Assembly: GCA_019095985.1 (NCBI GenBank)
Contig: CM032664.1
Location: 59,109,223-59,173,222, forward strand
Direction of reading: 5' to 3'
DNA length: 64,000 bases
Source: Streblospio benedicti
Lineage: Eukaryota > Annelida > Polychaeta > Spionida > Spionidae
Below, piece after piece: positions 1 through 10,859 of this stretch (positions are counted from its first letter, which is position 1; the number at the start of each line of letters is the position of its first letter). Made by a program: the position numbers and the translations under genes. The notes beneath the pieces were generated by a model. It was given only the letters and a program-made list of their open reading frames with translations. It made no database searches and was not told where the DNA came from.

Positions 1-598
1 ATTGTTGCCATTACCATAATTTTGTTCTAAGTATATAGACTGGGGATGATAGATGCAGCCTCTGTGTGAATATCATGCAGCCTATGACCACAAGCCAAGT
101 ATAAATACAAAGATGTGAAAAATAAGTTGGAGTTAAGAAAAACATTTCAAGAGAATCTTGGCTGGTGGAATTTGAACTTGCAATGAGCCTTGCTATTTGG
201 TGTTATTGGTTTCCTTTCACCTACACATTATGCACACACTTAGTTGAAGAAACAATATCTCCATCTGTCAGCATGGTTTAAGTCTATTACACGTTCAAAA
301 TGATTAATATGAATTTCCAGTTATTGTTTATCTACAGCTGACAAATGTTGAGCGAACCCTTCCCTGTTGTTGACATGCTGCTGACACTGAGACCACGTGG
401 CAAAGACAAGTTGGACAAACATTTGACTGTTTTTCATGCAAAGCCTTCCTACATTGAACCAGCTGTGCATCTCTGGTTATGTGACACGTTATCAATTAGT
501 AATGAGCTTTATACCCATGCTTCTTGTACAACAGGTTTTTATAAAAAAATGTATACAATCTTATTTTTGGAGAAAAGAAATGATCCTTGCAGACTTAC
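1..598. other. NFI intron, nothing recognised
   Basis: Lies downstream of the last visible NFI donor. Both strands were read for the expected NFI C-terminal motif and none was found. A plus-strand open stretch at 345-602 has no recognised similarity and no supporting splice or start context. Confidence 0.6.
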
Positions 599-770
599 TT
601 AGAGTGGCAGACGTGGAGGTATTTGCTAGCGTGGTTTGCCCGTCAGAAGTTCTGATAATGGCCACCGGGCGCGCCACCGGCGGCGGGGGCGGAGGCGGCA
701 GCATTCCCGGCGGGTAGAACTGAGGCAACTTACTGGGACTCTTAGCAGTAGGACTGCTTGAAGCATTGGA
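599..770 (-). CDS. NFI: NFI proline-rich C-terminal exon
   Basis: A 172-bp exon (acceptor ttttctgaatag, donor CTAA/gtaagt) encoding [39 protein letters not shown] and RTSDGQTTLANTSTSATL. It matches human NFIA [25 protein letters not shown], the proline-rich CTF activation segment. It leaves with one base, so at least one more coding exon (the expected ...SWYLG-type end) lies outside the window on the left. None is seen in 1-598. Confidence 0.95.
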
Positions 771-1646
771 CTATTCAGAAAACAGAAACTGATTATTACA
801 AAAAATATCATCTTTAATACTTCACATTATTGAAATAAGCTGACACAGTCCTAGGCAATTAGAATTTAAATATTTCCACTAATATTCCATAATTTCATTC
901 TGCAGTAAGTTCATCAGGAAGTTGTTTTTGATTGGCTGGATTAGGATTTGATTAAACGGTACAATGTTGATGAGCAGTGAAAGGGGGTTCAATCCCACTC
1001 ATGGTTAAAATAATCAATGAGAGCATTCATTTTTTATGAACACAAATGAAGTATAACATAAAATGAGAATAATTTCCTCATGTTAACTTTTACACTAATA
1101 CTTTTTCAGCTTCCAAGATCCATCAAAATTAATGAATCTATAAAGCTTTACAACAGTATGGCACGTGAGTATCAGGGGAAATAAGTTCATCAAGTTTCCA
1201 TCTTTCTTTTCACCATAAGGTCCCTAATGAAAACACCAAATTATAACATGGGGATTGAAGGATCATAAAGTCATTGACATAAAGACCAATGATACCTTCC
1301 ACACAAAAAAATGATGTGTGCGTCATGCAACTCATCAATCTTTTATTGTCATTTTGATATGAATTATTAAAATATCATCTGTGGGGAGCAGCCAAGAAAA
1401 AACATTCACATGAACAGTAAATGAATTGTCATAGAAAGCAATATTTCTTGACATGACCCTTGGGCATGTTTCCAAATGAAAAATGTTTGCTGCTGATAAA
1501 AATCAGTGAGCAGCGACAAAGACATAGATCTTCAACTAAACGAAGGTTTAACTTGCAAGCAAATAGATTCACGAAATCAGAATGCGCAACTATTGTGCTG
1601 ACACCAATTTTTTGCCACTACTTTTTGGTTTCTAGCTGGTTGTTAC

Positions 1647-1768
1647 CTGCTGCTGGACGCTGCTGGTCTCCTGGCAGACGAGGGTGACGAAGTCTGAGAG
1701 CGTGTCTCCGCCCGGGTGCTGCCCGTACTTGAGGGAGGCGCCCGAGTCCCCAGACAGGTGGCTCCCTC
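1647..1768 (-). CDS. NFI: NFI C-terminal-region exon (DFVTLVCQ)
   Basis: A 122-bp exon (acceptor gtctgtag/GA, donor CAGCAG/gtaaca) encoding GSHLSGDSGASLKYGQHPGG then DTLSDFVTLVCQETSSVQQQ. YGQHPGGDTLSDFVTLVCQ matches human NFIA [21 protein letters not shown], a conserved motif of the C-terminal half. It ends in phase 0, agreeing with the next exon. Confidence 0.95.
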
Positions 1769-2080
1769 CTACAGACACCGACGTGTTACTTCATGGCGTA
1801 TATATTCGTTTAATATATTTACAATGAAAATAGCTTACTGTAAGCGTGATTAGAATTATAAGGTCTTACTTATCAATTGTTTTCCGTTTGTTGATTAGTC
1901 ATAGACTTTCAATGTGCACAAAAATTTGAAAAAAAAAAAAGACAAAATCTCCAACATAAAAGCACACTTTATATACCTGTGAGCGTATTAATACTATAAA
2001 ATGGTATAAGAAATGTCATTGTCAACAACCCCATCACCAGAATTCAAAACCAGCTTTCAGGGTGAAGGAGTGAGCCTCAC

Positions 2081-2302
2081 TTGTAGAGATCACGGTGTTG
2101 CTGGTAGCATTAGCGTGTGAGAAGGAAGCGTGGTGAGAGTGCGGCGTACCGGTGGCCGGGGTGTGGGTGCTGACGGGGCGGGGCGGGGTGGGCGCCCCCT
2201 GGGTGTCTCCGTACTCCGCCTTGGGGGTGGCTGCGCCGGCGGCATGCAGGGTGCTGAGGTGCGGGGAGTGCAGGGCGGCCGGGCTGGGGGCGAGGCTGCC
2301 AC
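2081..2302 (-). CDS. NFI: NFI Pro/Ser/Thr/His-rich transactivation exon
   Basis: A 222-bp exon encoding GSLAPSPAALHSPHLSTLHA, AGAATPKAEYGDTQGAPTPP, RPVSTHTPATGTPHSHHAS and FSHANATSNTVIST. Composition matches the proline/serine/threonine-rich NFI activation region (human [20 protein letters not shown]). Acceptor is cgccccccag/GT and donor ACAA/gtgagg. Phase fits both neighbours. The exon is a GC-rich block in AT-rich introns. Confidence 0.9.
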
Positions 2303-2713
2303 CTGGGGGGCGAGCGGGAGGTGAGCACACGCAAACACACACATTCTTAATGCTAATAACTTTGTATTTCATGACACTATGTATGGAAATTGAGAAGAAT
2401 AATATATAATGGACCCATTTCACGGTGCTGCAACTGAATTTCTTGGCACAATGTAAAATAGAAGTTTCTCAGAGTGAACCGTTTGGTTGTCAATGAGGCA
2501 ACTTGTCAAGTTTTCTTTATATCTCAATATAGTTATGTATTCTTTAGTGATTGGAAACATTCTTTAGAAATAAGACACTTTCTACTTCACGCTGCGACAT
2601 TCATACGGTTTTTATGCATCCTAAATGTATGAAAACTGGTTTTCAAAATCAGCAGTCAGTGTAGGAAAATCATCTTCATGCTTATGGTCTCCGTTTGTGC
2701 TCATTTCGTCACT

Positions 2714-3060
2714 TACCGTAAATCTTCTAATCCCAAACCTATTTCTACTAAACGCCCCCCTGAGGTGGCAAGTATTCTGTTAAACACATAACTCTAATAA
2801 ACCTCCCTCCACCCCTTTACCCGTAATAAAAGGATTTAATGATCAATGTGCTGATCTGTTTCTATTTCATAAAGCATTATAACGAGGCTGCAGAGTGTAA
2901 AGCTCCTAAAAAATCATGTATTGTTTGAAACAAAAATGCTATGTCTTACTTTTATCTACATTATTAACCGCCTACCTCTACTAAACGCCCTACTCCCACC
3001 CCCACCCCTCCAAAGAAGTATGCCAATAGCAGCCCGACTGTTAATAGAAGATTTACGGTA
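2714..3060. mobile_element. MITE-like element with TACCGTAAATCTTCT termini
   Basis: TACCGTAAATCTTCT at 2714 is matched by its exact reverse complement ending at 3060, giving 15-bp perfect terminal inverted repeats around about 347 bp. The interior has two related C-rich segments (CTACTAAACGCCC at about 2745 and 2978). No coding capacity is seen, so this is a non-autonomous DNA transposon inside an NFI intron. Confidence 0.7.
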
Positions 3061-3245
3061 CAATATATATACAAATAAGACAAGTACTATTAAAAGCATG
3101 TTTTTTAGTCTTATTATCAAACCCAATTTTCAATCTAAAGTCTTCAGAACAGTAACAGAAATCCCTCTCTGTTGAAAAGAAAGATTTGAAATAAATGTGT
3201 AAGTTTTATATGGTCTACTATCCATACGCTCAGCCAACTTGACAA

Positions 3246-3510
3246 TTACACCAGATCATCGGCATCCTTGTCACACTACCTTTCTCCACTCCCTGGGTAG
3301 TACTAGGGGAGCATACAGCACATTGCAACTGTACTGCAAAAGTGCTTATCACTCACATTGCCATTCACTCACTTGTCGTGTAGCTATTTAATGTGGAAAT
3401 ACCAAGGAGCAGTGAGCAACTGTGTAAGAACAAGTTTGCTCAACACAAGAGCTGACTGGGAATCAAACACATAACTTTCTCCCATACTATCCATTCGACC
3501 ACAGAAGTAT
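3246..3510 (-). mobile_element. tRNA-derived SINE, near full length
   Basis: On the minus strand it has a tRNA-like head with a B-box-like GTTTGATTCCCAG and a body ending ...GATGATCTGGTGTAA. The same head and tail recur at 14895-15140 and around 32772-33570. Tail-only pieces lie at about 6343-6405 and 14175-14235. It lies in an NFI intron. Confidence 0.7.
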
Positions 3511-4247
3511 GGGTTTAGGCTGGCGAGATACTCAGTAAAAATTTGTTTTATCTATTACCCACAATAACATTGCACCCGTATATATAGATAAATAAATTAT
3601 ATATTTTATATCTATTTAAATATTTTATTTTATGCAATTTAATCTCACTACATGCAGTTGTTTGTGAAAAGTTTGAGGTGGAAAATAATTTGCTTTCTAA
3701 ATATATTTGAAAGCTCTCCTAGTAATTATATTTGTGTTACTATCTATTTCTCAGATAGAGTGAAGTTAAAAACAATAGTAGCAAAGATAAATAGAGATAA
3801 AGATTTTGCATGGTAAAAAACATGCCAGACAAAAAAAGTGCGACTTTGTGGAGGAGACGACACGATACGGCCGTCTGGGTCAACCATGTGGCAGCAATCA
3901 GCAGACAAACCACATTTCAAAATATTTCTACTGTGATATTGCAGGATAAAAAACATATCAACATATATAGCTAAAGATTTTAATGAAATAATGAAGGTGA
4001 AATTACAGATTACATTTTTAAAAACATATGCAACGACAAAAGTAAACTTTGAATTTTTGCCAAACATTAAAAAGGTCAGACGCCATTAACTTGTTACGTC
4101 TTAGACAACGCTGCCAAACCCTCATAAACCTGCCACAAGTAATTTCTGAATAAATTTCCAGAAATACCAGTTGAATGGCATATTGTAGGCTGGCACCTTT
4201 GCCCAAAATAAATGAGATGTAAATGACATTTGCAGCTCGTCGTTACC

Positions 4248-4513
4248 CAGTGTTTGAAATAGTAGAGGGCCAGAGAGCCCTGAGCCCTCAACTTTTGACC
4301 AGGACCCTGAACTTTCAGGACTTGAGGGCCCTGCTGTCCCTTAACTATTTTTGGTAAATATTGGTTAGTCAGAGTGAATTCCATACTTTACCACTTTTTT
4401 AAGCCAACAATTCAAACACACATCATGACAGGGCCCTCAACTTATGATCAGGGCCCCCAACTATTAAAGGGCCCTGCTGGCCCCGACCTTTTTGATGCGA
4501 GTTTCAAACACTG
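4248..4513. mobile_element. hAT-like MITE abutting an NFI splice donor
   Basis: Starts CAGTGTTTGAAA and ends TTTCAAACACTG, perfect 12-bp terminal inverted repeats. Interior is rich in GGGCCCT motifs arranged as an imperfect inverted repeat. It is flanked on both sides by CGTTACC (4241-4247 and 4514-4520), a seven-base target duplication. CAGTG termini fit hAT-type elements, whose usual duplication is eight bases. The right-hand copy of the duplication is the NFI splice donor (minus strand G/GTAACG). No coding capacity. Confidence 0.85.
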
Positions 4514-4519
4514 CGTTAC

Positions 4520-4776
4520 CTGGGTCTGCCATGTTGTGTTGGTCTGTCTGCTGCTGCTGCTGCTGCCAGCTGCCGCTGCTGCTGAGCGAGCCGTGTGACT
4601 TGCTGTAGTAGGCGGCCTGGTCCCCGTCCCCGCCCACCGAGTCCGTGTCGTCGTCAACAGACGACATCGTGGTCCGCCGCGCGCGCTTGTGAGGCAGGTG
4701 GGGACTGAGAGTGGCGGGGTCGACCGGACCCCCACCCCCACCGCCATTGTGGATGTGCGGGGTGTGGGGCGGGTGC

Positions 4777-4808
<32 letters not shown>

Positions 4809-4972
4809 TTGCTGCTGCTGCATGGCAGCCAAGCATGTGGGGTCCAGCTGAAAATTGTTGCTTGGTGTGTGGTAGTTTGTGACATAACCGAGGGATGTCG
4901 GTTGTTTGTCGTAAATAGCACCTCCCATGTGGATCGAACCTTCCATACCAGTGTTGGGGTTCGTGATAGAGG
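4520..4972 (-). CDS. NFI: NFI large exon with polyglutamine tracts
   Basis: A 453-bp exon (acceptor cttttgcag/CC, donor CCCAG/gtaacg). It encodes SITNPNTGMEGSIHMGG, an M followed by 15 glutamines, His/Pro-rich and six-glycine stretches, then KRARRTTMSSVDDDTDSVG, SKSHGSLSSSGSW, six more glutamines and ADPG. The second half matches human NFIA KRLKSVEDEMDS...SQSSGW...EPG, which fixes the identity. The glutamine run mixes CAG and CAA. Such low-complexity segments are typical of transactivation regions. A short DNA transposon begins six bases beyond the donor (4248-4513). Confidence 0.95.
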
Positions 4973-5725
4973 CTGCAAAAGAAAAATAGATAGATTTCAT
5001 TAATGTATTGTATACCATATAAGTTTATTTAACACTAGTGGAATACCTAGTAAAATATTACAGTCCCGAGTTTAAAATGTGAAACATAGCATATATACAA
5101 TAATAAAGATATTTAAAAAAATGCCTTTGCCAATTTACAGAGTGACTTGAAAAGACGTACTAATACATATTAATTTTGAGATAAATCCTTTATACGTGAT
5201 TTTTGAAAGCCAAATATGAGAATTACTATTGAAATGGGAACTTTTCTCCTTAACAAATTTTTGAACAAAGCCCATTGGTTAACACCAAAAATGCTTCGAT
5301 TAGAAGTATCCAGAAAACACGAGTCGTGACGTGGTTTCCCAGGTTACCTCGTCAAATTTGACACTTTTTTTAATCAGTTATTTTCTCTCGTTTTCCGTTG
5401 TATTCTAAATTTGAGCATTAATCCTATTATAGGGATACACCATTTTAAGACTTTTAATCGCATCTGTTATGTTAACATTTGTATGTACAACATTTCATTC
5501 TTTCATATGTGAGACTCTTATACCTTTCAAAATCTCTGATTTATACTTAAAATCAGTCTTAGAGTATGTATTATGTGCATGTAATATAAAGAATATTGGA
5601 TATACATCAGTGATATACATATATATATTTTTTAATTTTATACTTATTTTCGGGTAATTTTATCAGAATTTAGCTCATCTACAAATTACATGCCAATAGC
5701 AATATTTCTCGCCCACACATTTTAC

Positions 5726-5818
5726 CTCGTGTGATGCGGAGTAGCTCCTGTGAGGTGTAGACGCCGCTCGCCACGATGCTACTGTTCCCGGACACCCCCG
5801 CGTGCAGGTTACCAGACA
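5726..5818 (-). CDS. NFI: NFI exon, linker to transactivation region
   Basis: A 93-bp exon encoding SGNLHAGVSGNSSIVASGVY then TSQELLRITR. It aligns with human NFIA [24 protein letters not shown], notably the SGV(Y/F)...EL(L/V)R pattern. Acceptor is gttgtag/TG and donor ACGAG/gtaaaa; phase one base in hand at both ends, matching its neighbours. Confidence 0.93.
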
Positions 5819-5859
5819 CTACAACAAAAACAACCACAACGTCCTCAAAAGTGGGAAGT

Positions 5860-6120
5860 ACAGCAGAATCTAATCACTTGACCATGAGAACACACACAAT
5901 GTCCTCCTCAAAGGTGGACGAAAGCACACAATAATCTAATCAGGTCTTGAAATATATCCGTCGATATGTACACATGTAATCTGAAATTTCTTGATGATAA
6001 GGTAATAAAATCTTTGGTCAGCTTTGATCGCAAGCTCGATTTGGCATAAAAACAAACACAACGCCTTCATGTAGGCGACGTGCACCAGAATGAAATCAGT
6101 TCTTCCATTAACCACCACAT
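5860..6120. repeat. Dispersed tandem-like repeat (family AATCTAATCAGGTCTTG)
   Basis: About 1.5 copies of a roughly 185-base unit containing a (G)TGGAC-AAAG-ACAC-A-AATCTAATCAGG core, followed by a GATATA...CGATGA-type segment and GGCATAAAAACAA. Better copies occur at 18361-18740 and 63525-63780. Confidence 0.6.
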
Positions 6121-6342
6121 TGAAGCAACCTATGAACTTTTATAGCAATAGCTTGAATAGATTTTCCTCAACTTTGTTCACAAATTAACAATAATAAAAT
6201 CTAGAATAAAAGACAATAATAACTTTATCAAAATTAGAGCAAATCACACCAAAATCCAACAGGTCTTGCCATGTACATGCAAATGTAAATATGTTCATTT
6301 AGTCATGATTCAATTTGTCATGCTCTAGCGACTTAACATCTG

Positions 6343-6405
6343 CACCAGGTCATTGGCATATCCTTTTCACACTATATCTTTCTCAACTCCCCACAGAGTA
6401 TCCAG
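6343..6405 (-). mobile_element. SINE 3' tail fragment
   Basis: CACCAGGTCATTGGCAT followed by a TATCTTTCTCAACTCC segment is the reverse complement of the 3' end of the SINE family described at 3246-3510. Only the tail is present. Confidence 0.6.
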
Positions 6406-8990
6406 GATATCACAAACGTATATACCCACCAATGATTAATCTGAAGTTAGGTGATGATTAGTCAACCATTTTATATTCCTAGATCATCATCCATGGTGAC
6501 TGGCTTGTATGCAATGGACGATAATAGGAGATATTCATGAAATACCTAGTAGACCAACTCATCCATCACTTGTATATTGTAAATCAATATACCTTTGATA
6601 ATTCAATTGATCATTATTTCATAGCCTGTGCATTAGACATACAGCTATATTTTATGATAGCAATAATTTAAAAAAATTTTGGTGTGACCACATTCATATG
6701 TGAGCCAAACAAAGGGCGTTTCAAGGAATCCCGCCAATATGTGGGAAGTGTTTTGTTTGTTCACTCCGGTGGTTTAAATCGCAGGCGAACACAGTTGCCC
6801 CGGTTTTTGTCGCCAAGACCAGTTCCGGAAGTTGACGACTCAACTGCCTTATCAAAAACCTGTGTTCCACAATATAGTGCACAATTTCCCGTGCAGTTTG
6901 CAATTTCTCCGACAAAACGGATTGTCATATCGTCACATATTAATTTTCGGTTTGTGGTTAATCACACAACGTTAGTAGCAATACAACGGGTGTGTTGTGT
7001 TCGTTCACTTTCGATTTTGCTTCCTCTATTTAAGCCCGGCTTTCAGTACTTTCAGTATTTTGATTTTAAAATTACGAGCACCCATAAGCCAATCCAACCC
7101 CCTTTGAGGGTGAGAATACGGAATTTAAACGCACGAAGAAGATTGCCGGTCCATTTTGTCTAGGACCATGATATTCCAACAACGCACATGCGATTTTCCT
7201 GCACTGGCGTACTAATTTTACCAACCGTGTTGTGCAGCATACATTATGCATCACGTCTGCTAAAATATAGCAAACGTTTTAAAGTCTTTTACCCCAAAAT
7301 CAGCATAATATTTATTTTATCATAATATAAATCAAATTCTGGATGATTACGTGGTTACATCAGGATGGTCTCTGTGCCAACAAAGGTAATTTTTTTGAAA
7401 ATCGCGTTCCATTTAAAAAGTTATAGGGGAAAAGCTGGGTTTCTGGTATACTATAGTTATTTTTACACTGACAGGCTGGAGCCTGACACGGTACTAACGG
7501 TATGACAGACAATCCAGTGTTCAATGATACCTAATGTTAGTATCTGTGAAACTATTGCCAAAGGGCATTTAAATGAAGACAACAATGCCAGTCAGTTCGC
7601 CATGGCACATCTATTTGCAGCAGGAGCAGCAGACACAGCAAACAGCAACAATAGTTGTCTTTATTCTAGCTTTATGAAATTCATGTTTGAACTTTCAGAT
7701 GAATATGACATATATTTGCAAAGAAAAATGGTTACTGTAATATTCTATATACTTTCAAAGAATAATATGTCACAAAATCAGATGGAAACAAAACTTGCAA
7801 CATTATTTTTTCAAAGAACTATTGCTGTGAAATCTTTGAACATTAAAACTTTACATTTCTCATGTTTACTCTACGCTTTCACGTAGAGTAAATATAACTT
7901 GTGAAGAGGATTCCAGTGAAACCATTTATAAGCATAAAAGTTTGAAAACACTGGAAACATGAAAGTAGATCACAGAGCAGAAATGACAACATTCTGCTGG
8001 CTCTGACCCAGTAGATTTGTGAATAAATTAATAGCAGCACAATGAAAACTGGCTGTTACCCCATCATTGCCCTCCAAATATGAAAAAAATACTCATGCCA
8101 GCGCATTTTAGGGGAATTCCGGCGTTGTCATGGTTACACTGGGGCAATCGAGGTGCAAATCTTGTTGAGGTGCGGTTGATTCCCGCTGAATTTTTAATGG
8201 TGTCCTGCGGAATTTTTGAAAACCTCACTTGAGAAGTTTCAAGCAAGATTCAAGCGATAGGAGGTTACAGATCGATTATGGATCAATGTCTTGTATGGGC
8301 AGCGTCCTACCGTGTGGACTGTGGGCTCTGTCCTGCCTGGGGCTGCAAGGGCAGCAAAAATGCGCTGTCGAGGGCATTCTTTTCCTATCTGGAGCGCAAT
8401 GAAATGTGAGGGTTAACCCGACAAAGAAATATCAAAGATTTCAAGCCGAATCAACAGAATAAGCATTTGCCGCCAACGCAATGCCCGTCGGATGCTGTCT
8501 TGCACTCAATGAAATGGGGGGTTAGACTGTGCGCAGTGAAATTATACCAACCTTTGAACAAATAATTACTCTTAAAAGCAGTCAGTAACAGAGAAGGTTC
8601 AAAGTGTGTATCTTTTTTGAAAATATGTAAAAACACGTTGATAAACCATATAAAAACAGCAAATGACCGTAAAAGAAGAATAATGACAGCCAGACCGACA
8701 AACATGACAATCTTCATGTAGTTTAAGGATAGAAAACTACCACCAAAGCCCACATTGAAACAAAAACTTTGTCAACAATAAGGACCAATGCCTTGTGTTG
8801 ATGAGCTCATCATATGAGAATTTCCCGTGCACAATGTCTGGCTGCTGCCGGGAGCTGTACCAAACTTAACAAAGAGAGGCCATTATACTGTAAGTGGCCG
8901 GAGGCGGTGGCTGCCTGGGGCGGCATGTGTGACCACAGCGCAGTCTGCCGCCACAGAGCATCAATCTCACCACTTCTCACACGAGCCAAA
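6406..8990. other. NFI intron, no gene supported
   Basis: The 6660-7230 and 8060-8500 stretches are richer in CpG than their surroundings and contain open frames, but none shows a recognised domain, splice pairing with NFI phases or codon-like conservation. They may be old transposon remnants. Nothing is claimed. Confidence 0.4.
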
Positions 8991-9165
8991 ATCTGTGGCA
9001 ATACACCTATAAACATATTTGCAGATATTCATGATTTATGAGTTGACAATTTTCATTGGACAAGTAAATACATTTAGAGGTTGTAAACAATAAGTATATT
9101 TGCTTTATCTAAACTTCTCCTGAACAAATGTTATACTCTGTTTTTAAATGACCAAGTAAATCAAC

Positions 9166-9780
9166 TTTAACTGATTTTGGTGTTGTTGAATAGCAGGTGA
9201 CAAGATATCAAGAACAACGCATCCTAATGCTCGCAACAAATGGAGAAGCCTATTAGTTGTTGCCTTTCATTTTCTTAATTCTTTTTCACATACCAAAATA
9301 TATCATTCATATTTCTGATCTCACTCTTTACATAATCTACTCCTTTCTGAATATATGTGTTCAATTATTTATTGGGTGGTGAGGAAAAGAACAGATTAGT
9401 CAAATGTTTGGCTTCTTATTCTCATATAAACTCTTGATGGGAAAGGTCTACTCATTTTTAAAATTTATTACAAAGCTTTGTAAAAAGTAGCAAATATGTG
9501 TCAGCGTTGTACGATACCTTGACGGATTGTGAACTTTTAATTTATATCCCAATAATCTTTATTCAACCCCCATCATATAATGCTGGCAAATAGAACTTTA
9601 AATGGCAGTGTCCAAGATCTACTTATTTATCGCCAAAAACAACCTTCAATCGAACATGGGGCCCACTGATTTTGGTGTTGTTGAATAGCATAGGTGACAA
9701 GATATCCAGAACCATATAGATTATCAAACAACGCACCCCTAATGCTCGCACCAAATGGAGAAGTCTATTAGGCAGTATGA
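9166..9780. repeat. Direct repeat pair about 490 bases apart
   Basis: ACTGATTTTGGTGTTGTTGA and the following bases up to GGAGAAG-CTATTAG occur at about 9170-9255 and again at 9665-9775, the second with a small insertion. No coding capacity; probably two copies of a dispersed element or a local duplication. Confidence 0.7.
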
Positions 9781-10859
9781 ACCCTTGTTAAAACACCAGG
9801 TCACATGAAGATTACCTAGGCAGACGATTTACCTTAACCATTCAAAAAGCATACTTGAGCACAGAACAGCGTATGAGCATATTATATATAGTTACAGTAA
9901 TGAACAGGTTTGTAGAACACACAAAATATAGCAAATTCCTTATATTTTTATCACCTTTCTCTACTTTCCACTAATTTTGAAAAAATAATCATAACTGGTA
10001 AGACAATCACTCTAAAATAGTATAACAAACTGAGGGCTCCTTATATCGATGCTATGTTTTCCATCCTGTCTAGTCCCACAGGCATCATTTGTATAATAAT
10101 TTACCCATTCCAACTAAGTTTTTAATGAGATGTGAAGAAACAATTTTGACCTGCCCCATTCCAAATTTCTCATTGTCTTGCATAAAGACAAAAAATATGC
10201 TTCAAAGAAAGACAAAAATATACCTATTATCAAACAAAAAGAGTCTTCATCTAATAAGATTTTGTTTTGTTTTTTATGCCTAAAAAAGTTACTTAGCGTT
10301 ATTGGTCAAACAGACACAAATGTTGCATTGGAGCAATTGAGGAATAATTAAACCATGCAAAAATGAATTGCTTGATTGACTGCTCATTATTTTAAGGTCT
10401 TCTAGTCAAGTATCAAGTGAGTGTTTTGAAATTGTCTCAATCCATTTTGCATCTAGCTGCTTGAAAGAAACTTCCTATTGTAAAAATAAATACTATCTCA
10501 AAATAACTCTACAAATATTGTACTATACTGATTATCACTATCACATGTACAAATGCACTTTTATAAAACAATAACGTGGGTGTAACACTTATTCTATGTT
10601 ATCCATGTTAAATACAGTCAGCTATCAACACTACACTAACTACATGTAAACAAAGTGGTGATTGCATAAAATATCTGTCTGTTGTTGATTTCAGACATTT
10701 CTATGCTGAAACGCCTGTACAGTGTAGGAATTATAGGAATGCGCTGATAGTGACAATTTTGAAACACAAACAAGATTGGCATGTTTTTTCAGTGATTACA
10801 GAAAAGATAATTTTAAATTTTAAATAACATCTTCATATTAATGTGATGAACATTCCATC

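Noticed and set aside
345-717. Plus-strand open frames of 85 and 93 codons
   Set aside because: One runs over the antisense of an NFI exon; the other has no domain, start context or splice pairing.
2110-2409. Several overlapping frames over the GC-rich exon
   Set aside because: Shadows of the NFI Pro/Ser-rich exon in other frames and on the other strand.
4689-5003. Plus-strand frame with a long leucine run
   Set aside because: Antisense of the polyglutamine (CAG/CTG) coding tract of NFI.
6684-7163. 159-codon plus-strand open frame
   Set aside because: No recognisable domain or exon boundaries; low-complexity F/R-rich reading in a CpG-bearing stretch.
7524-7886. 120-codon plus-strand frame
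   Set aside because: No family recognised and composition follows AT-rich background.
8810-9041. Overlapping open frames on both strands, considered as an NFI exon
   Set aside because: No NFI similarity, and no splice sites in compatible phase; GC-rich chance or repeat relic more likely.
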